DNA from: Rhodothermales bacterium
GTDB taxonomy: Bacteria > Bacteroidota > Rhodothermia > Rhodothermales > Bin80
Length of the DNA stretch: 46,068 bases
Reading direction: 5' to 3'
Assembly: GCA_028278205.1 (NCBI GenBank)
Contig: JANQES010000128.1
Span: 1 to 46,068, forward strand
Positions 7,947 through 16,114 of the stretch are shown piece after piece; position 1 is the stretch's first letter, and each line of letters starts with the position of its first letter. The position numbers and the translations under genes were made by a program. The notes under the pieces are model-generated. The model did not search any database, was not told where the DNA came from, and saw only the letters and a list, made by a program, of their open reading frames with translations.

Positions 7947-9716
7947 ATGCGCGTTTCCAACTTCTTCGGCGAGACCTTGCGCGAAGTACCGGCTGAGGCC
8001 GATACCGCGTCGTATCAGTTGCTCTTGCGGGCCGGCTACATCCGCCAGTTGGCCGCCGGCATCTTTTCGTATCTGCCGCTGGCCCAGCGATCCCTCCGTA
8101 AAATCGAACAGATCCTCCGCGAGGAGATGGACGCCATCGGCGGCCAGGAAGTCTGCATGCCCGTCGTCCACCCCGCCGAACTCTGGCAACAGACCGGACG
8201 CTGGTACGACATCGACGATACGATGGCGCGCTTCAAAGACCGCCGCGAGCGCGACATGGTCCTGGCGATGACGCACGAAGAGGTGGTGGCCGAACTCTGC
8301 CGCAGCGAGATCCGCTCGTACCGGCAACTGCCGCAGATGATCTACCATCTCCAGACCAAATTCCGTGATGAGCCCCGCGCGCGCGGCGGCCTCATCCGCG
8401 TGCGCGAGTTCGTCATGAAAGACTCGTACACGCTCGATCTGGACATGGCCGGCCTCGAAAAGCAATACTTCCGCCACTACGACGCCTACCACCGCATCGG
8501 CGCGCGGGTGGGGTTGCCGCTGGTGGCCGTGCAGAGCGACGTCGGGATGATGGGCGGCAAGATGGCGCACGAGTTTATGTACATCACGCCCATCGGCGAA
8601 GACTCGCTGGCGCTGTGCGAAGAGACGGGCTACGCCTCGAACCTCGAAGTGGCCGAGTTTGTCAAAGAACCCATCGACAACGGCCCGCCGCAGCCGTTGG
8701 AGCGCGTCCACACGCCGGGCCATGCGACCATCGAAGAGGTGGCCGCCTTCCTCGGCGTCGAAAAGGCGCAGACGGCCAAGATGGTCTTTTACATGGGCGA
8801 CTTCGGCCCGGAGACGCCGGCCAAACTCGTCGTCGGCGTCGTGCGCGGAGACATGGAGGTCAACGAGATCCAGCTTATGTACAAGGCGGGCGCGCGCGAT
8901 TTGCGGGCGCCGCATCCGGAAGAGATCGAAGCCGCCGGGGCCGTGCCGGGCTACGCCTCGCCGCGCGGCCTCGACCGCGACAAAGCCGTCGTGATCGTCG
9001 ATGATCTCGTGGCCAACTCGACCAATCTGGTCACGGGCGCCAACGAAAAGGATTATCACTTCACCGGCGCCAACTACGGTCGGGATTTCGAAGCCGACGC
9101 GGTGGCGCCCATCGCTGCGGCCTACGACGGCGCGCTCGACCCCATCGGCGGCAAACCGATCCGCATCGCGCGGGGCGTCGAGGTGGGCAACATCTTCCAA
9201 CTCGGCACGCGCTACAGCGATGCCCTCGGCGCGGTCTACACCGACGAAAATGGCGAGGAGCATTCTATCGTGATGGGCTCCTACGGCATCGGCGTGGGGC
9301 GGCTGCTGGCCTGCATCGCCGAAGAATATCACGACGATTACGGCCTGACGCTGCCTATCGCGGTGGCGCCGTTCCACGTGGCCCTCGTGGCGCTGGCCCG
9401 CTCCGACGAGACGCGCGAAAAGGCCGAGGCACTCTATCAAACCCTGCTGAAGGCCGGCATCGAAGTGCTCTACGACGACCGCGACGCCAGCCCCGGCGTC
9501 AAGTTTGCCGACGCCGACCTGCGCGGCATGCCGCTGCGCCTGACGATCTCGGAACGATCCCTCAAAAAGGGCGGCGTCGAGTTCAAACGCCGCACGGCCA
9601 AAGAGTTCGACATCATCCCCATCGAAGACGCCGTCGCGCGCGTCGAGCACGAGATCAAGGCGCTCTTTGACGAACTCGCCCAACGCCTCAACGACGCGCC
9701 GACGTGGGGTGGGTGA
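7947..9716 (+). CDS. proS: Prolyl-tRNA synthetase
   Basis: A 589-aa class II aminoacyl-tRNA synthetase charging tRNA-Pro. Motif 1 and 2 regions are visible: LREVPAEADTASYQLLLRAG, then MTHEEVVAELCRSEIRSYRQLP, then QTKFRDEPRARGGLIRVREF (motif 2). Motif 3 is in GSYGIGVGRLLACIAEEYHDDYG. An insertion (about residues 230-400) with VEKAQTAKMVFYMGD and DDLVANSTNLVTGANEKDYH is the INS/YbaK-type editing domain of bacterial-type ProRS. The C-terminal anticodon-binding domain follows (VALVALARSDETREKAEALY). I start at MRVSNFFGETLREV; the 39-residue upstream extension comes from repeat DNA. No obvious Shine-Dalgarno precedes it. Confidence 0.96.
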   Translation: MRVSNFFGETLREVPAEADTASYQLLLRAGYIRQLAAGIFSYLPLAQRSLRKIEQILREEMDAIGGQEVCMPVVHPAELWQQTGRWYDIDDTMARFKDRRERDMVLAMTHEEVVAELCRSEIRSYRQLPQMIYHLQTKFRDEPRARGGLIRVREFVMKDSYTLDLDMAGLEKQYFRHYDAYHRIGARVGLPLVAVQSDVGMMGGKMAHEFMYITPIGEDSLALCEETGYASNLEVAEFVKEPIDNGPPQPLERVHTPGHATIEEVAAFLGVEKAQTAKMVFYMGDFGPETPAKLVVGVVRGDMEVNEIQLMYKAGARDLRAPHPEEIEAAGAVPGYASPRGLDRDKAVVIVDDLVANSTNLVTGANEKDYHFTGANYGRDFEADAVAPIAAAYDGALDPIGGKPIRIARGVEVGNIFQLGTRYSDALGAVYTDENGEEHSIVMGSYGIGVGRLLACIAEEYHDDYGLTLPIAVAPFHVALVALARSDETREKAEALYQTLLKAGIEVLYDDRDASPGVKFADADLRGMPLRLTISERSLKKGGVEFKRRTAKEFDIIPIEDAVARVEHEIKALFDELAQRLNDAPTWGG

Positions 9717-9728
9717 GGGTTTGTTGAG

Positions 9729-9965
9729 CCGGAGAGTCGGGGAGTCGGAGAGTCGGGGATGAAGAGGATGTTCAGTAGATCGAGTTGGAGAGGATTAACC
9801 GCAGAGTTCGCAAAGAAGGCGCAGAGGACGCTGAGCAAGTAGCTCTTTGCGCCCTTTGCACCTTCTCTGCGCTCATTGCGGTTCAAAAGATCGAATCAAC
9901 CGACAAGCTTCTCCGACTCCCCGACTCTCCGACTCTCCGACTCCCCGACTCTCCGGCTCTCCGAC
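9729..9965. repeat. Inverted short-word repeat between proS and thrS
   Basis: GAGAGTCGGGGAGTC-type words at 9729-9760 and the complementary run of CCGACTCTC words at 9905-9965, about 9 bp period, enclosing about 145 bp that itself has GCGCAGAGGA/CGCAAAGGGC-like inverted words. It lies at a convergent gene end, where a bidirectional terminator would be expected. Confidence 0.75.
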
Positions 9966-11819
9966 TCACAAATCCCGCTTCTCCTCTATCGCCGTCTTCG
10001 CCATCTCTAAGAATTCCGCCACCGGCATGGCGCCAAGGTCTTCTTCGGTGCGGAGGCGGACGGCGACGGCGTCGTTCTCCATCTCGCGCTTGCCGATGAT
10101 GAGCATGTAGGGGATCTTCTGGAGTTGCGCCTCGCGGATCTTGTAGCCGACTTTCTCGCTGCGCGCATCCACTTCAACCCGCAACCCGGCATCGAACAGC
10201 CGGGCTCTGACGTCGTGGGCGTAGTCCGCCTGGGCGTCGGTAATGGGCAGGATGCGCACCTGCTCCGGCGCCAGCCACGCCGGGAAGGCGCCGCCGCAGT
10301 GCTCGATCAACACACCGATGAAGCGTTCGAGCGAGCCGAACGGCGCGCGGTGAATCATCGCCGGGCGATGCCGCTTGTCGTCGGAGCCGATGTACGTCAG
10401 GTCGAAGCGTTCGGGCAGGTTGTAGTCGAGTTGGACGGTGCCCAGTTGCCATTCGCGTCCGAGGGCATCGCGGACCATGAAATCGACCTTTGGGCCGTAG
10501 AAGGCGGCTTCGCCGAGGGCTTCGTAGGCATCGAGGCCCATCTCGTCGGCGGCTTCGCGGATGGCCTGCTCGGCCTGCTCCCACTGCGCGTCTTCGCCCG
10601 TGTACTTCTCCTTGTCGTTAGGATCGCGCAGCGAAAGCTGGACGCGGTAATCCTCGAAGCTCAGCGCGCCGAGCACTTTCAACGCCAGATCGATGGCATC
10701 CTTAAACTCGTCTTTGACCTGATCCGGGCGGCAGAAGATGTGGGCGTCATCGACCGTGAAGCCGCGCACGCGGGTCAGCCCGCCGAGTTCGCCGGTCTGC
10801 TCGTAGCGATAGACCTGCCCGAACTCCGCCAGGCGCACCGGCAACTCGCGGTACGACCGCCGCTTGTCCGCATAGATCTGGATATGATGCGGGCAGTTCA
10901 TGGGTTTGAGCAGATAGCCCTCTTCGTGGCCCTCGTGGTCGTCGAGCGCCATCGGAGGGAACTGGCTGTCTTTGTAATAGGGATAGTGCCCGCTGGTTTT
11001 CCAGAGTTCGAGCCGCCCGATGTGCGGCGTGATCACGGGCGAATAGCCTCGTTTGAGTTGTTCTTGTTTGAGGAAATCGACGAGGGTCTCGCGCATGATG
11101 GTGCCTTTGGGCAGCCACAGCGGCAAGCCCGGCCCCACCTTGTTGCTGAAGGTGAACAGTTCCAACTGCCGTCCGAGCTTGCGGTGGTCGCGTTGGCGGG
11201 CCAGTTCGAGGCGTTCGAGGTATTCGTCGAGTTGGGTGCGGTTGCGCCAGGCGGTGCCGTAGATGCGCGTCAGTTGCGGCTTCGAGGCATCGCCGCGCCA
11301 GTAGGCGCCGGCAATCGTCAGCAGCTTGAAGCCGTTGTGCTTGATATAGCCAGTATGCGGCACGTGCGGCCCCCGGCACAGATCCACAAACGTATCGTGC
11401 TGATAGACCGTGATCTTGGGCTGCTCGTCGTCCGGCAGCGGGTTGCCGTATTCGTCGTAGCCCCCCTGGATGAGACCCTCGATCAATTCGAGTTTATACG
11501 GATTGTCTTTGAACAATTCGCGCGCTTCGCCGGCAGAGACCTCGCGCACCTCGAACGGGTGGCGGCCTTTGATGATCTCCTTCATGCGCTGCTCGATCCA
11601 CGCAAGGTCTTCTTCGTTGGGCGAGCGCGGCAGGTCGAAATCGTAATAAAAACGATCTTCGATGGGCGGGCCGATGGTCGGTTTGGCGCCGGGAAATCGT
11701 TCCACGACGGCCTGCGCCATCACGTGCGCCGCCGAATGCCGGATTTTATACAACTGCGGGTCGTAGCCCTCCGGGATGTAGGCCTCGGCCCCGGCTTTGA
11801 GTTCATTAGCAACTTCCAT
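9966..11819 (-). CDS. thrS: Threonyl-tRNA synthetase lacking the TGS domain
   Basis: A 617-aa class II synthetase. It begins directly with MEVANELKAGAEAYIPEGYDP and the N2 editing domain, with the HxxxH pair in RHSAAHVMAQAV and DLCRGPHVPHTG. The N1 TGS domain of about 60 residues found at the start of most bacterial ThrRS is missing. The catalytic core has LYKDSQFPPM, the cysteine/histidine zinc ligands PMNCPHHIQIY, and EFGQVYRYEQTGELGGLTRVRGF (motif 2). Motif 3 is in HRAPFGSLERFIGVLIEHCGG. The anticodon-binding domain is at the C-terminus. The N-terminus was set at 11819, where conserved sequence starts; the upstream 47 codons come from repetitive intergenic DNA. Confidence 0.95.
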   Translation of the reverse strand: MEVANELKAGAEAYIPEGYDPQLYKIRHSAAHVMAQAVVERFPGAKPTIGPPIEDRFYYDFDLPRSPNEEDLAWIEQRMKEIIKGRHPFEVREVSAGEARELFKDNPYKLELIEGLIQGGYDEYGNPLPDDEQPKITVYQHDTFVDLCRGPHVPHTGYIKHNGFKLLTIAGAYWRGDASKPQLTRIYGTAWRNRTQLDEYLERLELARQRDHRKLGRQLELFTFSNKVGPGLPLWLPKGTIMRETLVDFLKQEQLKRGYSPVITPHIGRLELWKTSGHYPYYKDSQFPPMALDDHEGHEEGYLLKPMNCPHHIQIYADKRRSYRELPVRLAEFGQVYRYEQTGELGGLTRVRGFTVDDAHIFCRPDQVKDEFKDAIDLALKVLGALSFEDYRVQLSLRDPNDKEKYTGEDAQWEQAEQAIREAADEMGLDAYEALGEAAFYGPKVDFMVRDALGREWQLGTVQLDYNLPERFDLTYIGSDDKRHRPAMIHRAPFGSLERFIGVLIEHCGGAFPAWLAPEQVRILPITDAQADYAHDVRARLFDAGLRVEVDARSEKVGYKIREAQLQKIPYMLIIGKREMENDAVAVRLRTEEDLGAMPVAEFLEMAKTAIEEKRDL

Positions 11820-11884
11820 ATCTAAAAAGGATGCAGGTTGATTGCACTTTGGATGCGCCCCTAAAGGCCTTCCCGTTGTGCCGA

Positions 11885-11990
11885 TAACGATAGCGGATAC
11901 GAGGTGCGGGATTCGAGATGCGGAATAAGAAACGATCATCCCGCATCCAGTATCTCGCATCCAATATCAGCCATCGGCTATCGACCAAAC
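11885..11990. repeat. Inverted short-word repeat upstream of thrS
   Basis: GCGGGATTCGAGATGCGG-type words followed by the complementary CCGCATCC / CTCGCATCC words; the outer ends CGATAGC and GCTATCG also pair. This is a stem-forming low-complexity element in the thrS leader. Confidence 0.65.
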
Positions 11991-12099
11991 GCGGAAAGTT
12001 ATTTTAGACGCGCCCTCAGGAAACATTGGAAGACTCTAGATGGGCACCTGTGTTCCCCGCGCGAAGCAGCCCGTGATGCTTTCTTCTAGACGATTTCTT

Positions 12100-12960
12100 C
12101 TAAGCAACTTCTTCCGTGGCGAGCCCTACGATGTCCAGGATATCCGCGAACCGGTCGAGGACGTAATCCGGTTGGACGTCGTGATAGCGTTTCTTGAGTT
12201 GGGCTTCCCGCCGTACGTCCTCGTCGGTCCAATGGGTGATGCGCACGAGGATGTTCCAGAGGTGGGGGTCATAGCGCGTTCCGTAGCGTGCCCACAAGGC
12301 CGCCACACCGGCCCGCCGGGCCATGCTCATGTCGCGTGTGAGGCTGTCGCCGACGTAGTAGGCTTCGCCGAGGGCGACGCCTTCTTTTCGGCAGATGTCG
12401 CGGAGGAGTTCCGGATTCGGTTTGCGTTCTTGCCGGGGGATGGACGTAACCAGGCCCGATGGCGGCCTCAGGTCGGCCCGGCGGGCCGGATCGGGATGGT
12501 CTTTGAGGCTGCCGTCGAGCGCGTAGAGATGCCGAAACAGCCCGACGATGCCGAGCTTCCGGAGCCGGAAAAAGGCCTGCTCTGCCGTGGCCTCGGTATG
12601 CCCGACGATGACGACGCCGTGGCGGTGCAGCCTGCCGAGGGTTTCGCGCACAGACGGATACAGCTCCAGGTATTGCTCGCGCGCCGCGCGAAAAGCGCCC
12701 AGCGGCCCGTCGAGCGCGCGCATCCGTTGTGTCCTCGACAACGCGCCAAAGCGCGCCTCCACCGAGGGCAGTTCCAGAGCGGCAAACGGATGCTCCGAGT
12801 TGCCGTAGTGCTGATGGATGGCTTTGAACTCGTCCAGGAGCGTCTCTTCCTCGACGTCGAGCGCCTCGGCCAGCTTCTCGACCATCGCGCGGAAGGCCCG
12901 CGCATAGTAGCTCACCCAGTCGTAGAGCGTGTTGTCGAGATCAGTAATCAGTAACGGCAT
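12100..12960 (-). CDS. HAD-superfamily hydrolase
   Basis: A 286-aa haloacid dehalogenase-like phosphohydrolase. Motif I is LLITDLDNTLYDW (nucleophile and acid/base Asp) at the N-terminus. A helical cap occupies about residues 18-100. Motif II is in GVVIVGHTEAT, motif III Lys in PRQERKPNPELL, and motif IV in AYYVGDSLTRDMSMARRAG. The DLDNTLYDW start and cap resemble phosphoglycolate phosphatase or pyrimidine 5'-nucleotidase relatives, but the substrate cannot be read from the sequence. It starts 7 bp from the stop of the metallophosphoesterase gene, so the two are probably co-transcribed. Confidence 0.88.
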   Translation of the reverse strand: MPLLITDLDNTLYDWVSYYARAFRAMVEKLAEALDVEEETLLDEFKAIHQHYGNSEHPFAALELPSVEARFGALSRTQRMRALDGPLGAFRAAREQYLELYPSVRETLGRLHRHGVVIVGHTEATAEQAFFRLRKLGIVGLFRHLYALDGSLKDHPDPARRADLRPPSGLVTSIPRQERKPNPELLRDICRKEGVALGEAYYVGDSLTRDMSMARRAGVAALWARYGTRYDPHLWNILVRITHWTDEDVRREAQLKKRYHDVQPDYVLDRFADILDIVGLATEEVA

Positions 12961-12967
12961 CGGCGGG

Positions 12968-14575
12968 CTAATGGGCTAGCGGCAGGTCTATACTCCATTC
13001 TTCTTCCGAGGGATTCGTCGGATGGATCGAATATACGGTGAGCGTGATCTTTTCCTTTTTGAAATCCAGGATACCGAACGTGTTTTTTGCAATTTCACCG
13101 AGGTGCGACTCGTCTACGCCGGTGCTTCCCATCCCCAATACATACAAATCATGCCATGCGGTATCCGGCCTGTCCCGGTCGATGGGCCGGCTCAGTTTGA
13201 CGCACGAGGGCTGATGCATGTGCCCGTGTAACACCAGATCGACCCGGTGTTCGACGAGCCAGCGGATCAGGGCTTCGGCGTCGAGCGTAACGCTGTAGCA
13301 ATAGTTCGCTTCAGGTTTTGCGCTGTAGGTAACCGGAAGCACGTGATGGTGGACGACGACGATCCGGTGGGCACGCGGCTCCTCCGGGTCTGATCCCGTC
13401 CAGCCCATCTCTTCGGCGGCGTGCTGCATCTGTTCCTGCCCGATGAAACCATGTCCCTGAAACGCACCCTTGTATTGTTCGAGCAGCGAACTGTTGAGGC
13501 ACACGATGTCTACGGGCACGGCGTTGCCAACCAGGAGGCGCTTGCCGCAACTCATATATTTATTAGGAGGCCGGTAATAGAGTTTTTGATAAAAGTCGCT
13601 ATAGGCCTTGCGTGAATTTTTCCTGGCGATTTTGATTCGCGCCCCCCCTTTTACCGACGGGTTGCGGGAGAACTTGACATCATGATTGCCGGGGCAGATC
13701 GCGATTTGATCGCTCTCCAGAGGGATCCAGGTATTGAGCCGTTCTATAAATTTCCGGGCCAGTTCGAACTCGTCAGGCGCCGCCTTCCAGGCAAAGTCAC
13801 CGGACATGATGACGCCTGCCAGGGCATCAACCTCCTCTTTGAGTTCCATTTCCAGCTTGTGGGCCAGATCAAATTCATGGACGCCGGATTGGAGCGGAAA
13901 ACGATGGAACTCTTTCCTGGCGAAATGCAGGTCAGACACCCAGAGGATCTGTGTGCTTTTGGATTCATGATAACTGAGGGCAAAATCGACCGGTTTGGTG
14001 CTTCGGGCGTGAAACAGGTTCACCTCGTGCGTGAGATCGCCTTCCCGAAAATCCCTCACAAACCAGATGGTTCGTTCTTGCTGCCGCAGCTCGGCGGCGG
14101 AATGAATGCGCTTGTTGTAAAACGCCTCGAACGGAGAAACCTCTTCTTCAAAAAAATCATCGACCTGGACGTAGGTGAGCTGTCGCAGGACGGTATCGGG
14201 GCTCTCCTCTTCATCCTGGAAATCCTTGAGCTTAAACCAGGCCAGATAGCTTTGACCTTCGTAATACTCGGGCGTGGCGTCTTTCTCCGGAGACTTGATC
14301 TTGGCGTGCGCATGATCCCACGTGACGTCCAGGCATGTAACCCGATAGAGCTTCGATTGCCCGGAGTCCATCAGGTAGATTTCCAGGCCATCCGCTCTGA
14401 CCTTACTCAAAAGGGCGCGAAAGGCTTTGCCCGGAATGCGTTCGCCGCCTTTATGCCACCACCCCCACCAGACGTAGCCGCTTTCTTCGCTAATCTCCTT
14501 GTGTTTACGGATGGTATCGCCGTGTGCGGTCACCAGATCGCGGAAGCGCAGAATAACTGTCGTGAATTCATTCAT
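12968..14575 (-). CDS. Calcineurin-like metallophosphoesterase with a novel N-terminal domain
   Basis: A 535-aa, apparently cytosolic, two-domain protein. Residues about 212-510 are a calcineurin-type phosphoesterase with all metal motifs: VSDLHFARKEFH, MSGDFAWK, CPGNHDVKFS, VVVHHHVLPV and LHGHMHQPS. Residues 1-210 form a separate domain with the striking aromatic motif GYVWWGWWHKGGERIP and a later RTIWFVRDF; I do not recognise it firmly. Such a fusion could place a nuclease or phosphodiesterase under a sensor domain. It is followed at once by the HAD hydrolase gene. It has no signal peptide. Confidence 0.85.
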   Translation of the reverse strand: MNEFTTVILRFRDLVTAHGDTIRKHKEISEESGYVWWGWWHKGGERIPGKAFRALLSKVRADGLEIYLMDSGQSKLYRVTCLDVTWDHAHAKIKSPEKDATPEYYEGQSYLAWFKLKDFQDEEESPDTVLRQLTYVQVDDFFEEEVSPFEAFYNKRIHSAAELRQQERTIWFVRDFREGDLTHEVNLFHARSTKPVDFALSYHESKSTQILWVSDLHFARKEFHRFPLQSGVHEFDLAHKLEMELKEEVDALAGVIMSGDFAWKAAPDEFELARKFIERLNTWIPLESDQIAICPGNHDVKFSRNPSVKGGARIKIARKNSRKAYSDFYQKLYYRPPNKYMSCGKRLLVGNAVPVDIVCLNSSLLEQYKGAFQGHGFIGQEQMQHAAEEMGWTGSDPEEPRAHRIVVVHHHVLPVTYSAKPEANYCYSVTLDAEALIRWLVEHRVDLVLHGHMHQPSCVKLSRPIDRDRPDTAWHDLYVLGMGSTGVDESHLGEIAKNTFGILDFKKEKITLTVYSIHPTNPSEEEWSIDLPLAH

Positions 14576-14670
14576 GATTCCATCAAAGGTTTATTAGGAT
14601 GATATAGATGAGCCTACCCTCAAAGATACGAACGATTCAGCAAAGATCATGAACGATTTAGTCTTCCTGG

Positions 14671-15339
14671 CTACAATTCCTTGATGCGGATGTCGCGGAA
14701 TTCGACGCGGTGGCCGTGACCCAAAAAACCGATGTAGCCCGCCGTGTTGAACAGCCCCGGATGCTCCTTGCCGTCGATGGTCTCCGGGCGGGCCACTTCT
14801 TCCAGATCCACCTCTACGATCACCGCACCGTTGAGCCGAACGGTGATGCGGCTGCCCCGGGCGATGATCTCTTCCTCGTTCCACTGGCCCACCGGCTTCT
14901 GATGCCCCCGCTCCGCCGCCGCCACGCCGTAGACCGAGCCGTGATATTGCCAGGGTTGGAGTTCGGCATACTGCGCCGCCGTGTCGTCGAGCACCTGGAT
15001 TTCCATGCCGTAATAGGCCGCGTCTTTGCCCTGCTCGGCCCGGATGCCGACGCCGTTGTTGCCGCCCGGCTCCAGTTTAAATTCGAAGCGCAGGTGGAAG
15101 TCGCTGTATTCCTTATCGATGTAAAGATTGCCCCCGCCGTCCTTGAGGCACACAATCGACCCGTTTTCGACGGCATAGCCCTCGACGTCGCCCGCCCACC
15201 CCGTCAGATCGACGCCGTTGAAGACCGAGACGAAGCCGTCTTCGCCCGCCGCCGGCTCTTGCGTTGTGGTCTGCTTGTCGGTGGCGCAGGCTGCCAGGAG
15301 GAGGCTGGCTGTGACGAGGATGATCATGTTACGAATCAT
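14671..15339 (-). CDS. DUF1080 (3-keto-disaccharide hydrolase-like) lipoprotein
   Basis: A 222-aa exported lipoprotein with signal peptide and lipobox LLLAAC, then a DUF1080 / 3-keto-glucoside hydrolase fold: FVSVFNGVDLTGWAGD, NLYIDKEYSDFHLRFEFKL, PGGNNGVGIRAE, YGMEIQVLDD, and the C-terminal GYIGFLGHGHRVEFRDIRIKEL. The family is a concanavalin-like jelly roll; some members cleave 3-keto-disaccharides. It has its own transcription unit. Confidence 0.9.
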   Translation of the reverse strand: MIRNMIILVTASLLLAACATDKQTTTQEPAAGEDGFVSVFNGVDLTGWAGDVEGYAVENGSIVCLKDGGGNLYIDKEYSDFHLRFEFKLEPGGNNGVGIRAEQGKDAAYYGMEIQVLDDTAAQYAELQPWQYHGSVYGVAAAERGHQKPVGQWNEEEIIARGSRITVRLNGAVIVEVDLEEVARPETIDGKEHPGLFNTAGYIGFLGHGHRVEFRDIRIKEL

Positions 15340-15373
15340 GAGGATTCCGTTTTAAAATGAGCAACTCCCGAAA

Positions 15374-15727
15374 TCAACTGGGTGGCGGCAGCCTTGTTTG
15401 CAGTGTCGTGAGCGCGGTCTGGAGTGGAGGCAGATGCACCTGCGCAATCCGCCAAACGATCCCGTAGTCAATACCGAAATAGTCGTGAACCACAATGTGC
15501 CGAGATCTGATGATGCGTTCCCACTCGATTTCCGGCGCCAATGTGCGTACGGACTCAGGTACCCGCTTGGCCGCCTCGCCCAGCACTTGCAGGTTGCGCA
15601 GCACAGCGTCGGAGGTTTTGTGATCTTGCAGGAACTGGTCGAAGGTCATGCCTTCGGTGTAGATTCTGATGCGCTCGACAGCCTCAAGCATGTCGGCCAC
15701 CAGAATATGGACAGATCGCTCAGACAT
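15374..15727 (-). CDS. hepT: HepT-like toxin (DUF86)
   Basis: A 117-aa all-helical DUF86/HEPN protein starting at MSERSVHILVADMLEAVERI. The HEPN catalytic motif is visible as RSRHIVVHDYFG (R-x4-6-H, then Y). HepT toxins are RNases or are held inactive by tyrosine AMPylation from MntA. Its start overlaps the end of the mntA-like gene by 8 bp, the standard arrangement. The longer upstream frame reads through mntA in another frame and was rejected. Confidence 0.9.
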   Translation of the reverse strand: MSERSVHILVADMLEAVERIRIYTEGMTFDQFLQDHKTSDAVLRNLQVLGEAAKRVPESVRTLAPEIEWERIIRSRHIVVHDYFGIDYGIVWRIAQVHLPPLQTALTTLQTRLPPPS

Positions 15728-16013
15728 AGACGAGATCCTGTTCCACGTACGGCAGGAGTCGATCACGGATGCCTTGTCGTGACACGAGATCGACCTTGTG
15801 GCCGAGAAGGGTTTCGAGTTCCATGGCAAGATCTACGATTTCAAACCCGACCGGCTCGCTAAACTCTACCAGCATGTCGATGTCGCTGTCAGGACGCGCG
15901 TCTCCTCGCACGACCGAGCCGAAGATGCCCAGCCGGCGGATCGGATACCGCCGAAAGAGATCTTCATGGGCTTCAGCGAGGAGGCGGCGTATTTCAGAAA
16001 GGTTCGGTGACAT
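15720..16013 (-). CDS. mntA: MntA-like minimal nucleotidyltransferase antitoxin
   Basis: A 97-aa minimal nucleotidyltransferase with the GSxxR-x7-DxD motif: FGSVVRGDARPDSDIDMLVEF. It should transfer AMP to the HepT tyrosine and so neutralise it. It lies just upstream of and overlaps hepT by 8 bp. The C-terminal GHKVDLVSRQGIRDRLLP is typical of the family. Confidence 0.92.
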   Translation of the reverse strand: MSPNLSEIRRLLAEAHEDLFRRYPIRRLGIFGSVVRGDARPDSDIDMLVEFSEPVGFEIVDLAMELETLLGHKVDLVSRQGIRDRLLPYVEQDLVYV

Positions 16014-16114
16014 TGATACGTGGCGTCAGTCTGAGACAGTCACGGTGTTCAGGTAAAGACAATTATCAGTAATTTAAGATCCGGTCGAGAAATCCACCCC
16101 AGACCCCAACCGTC

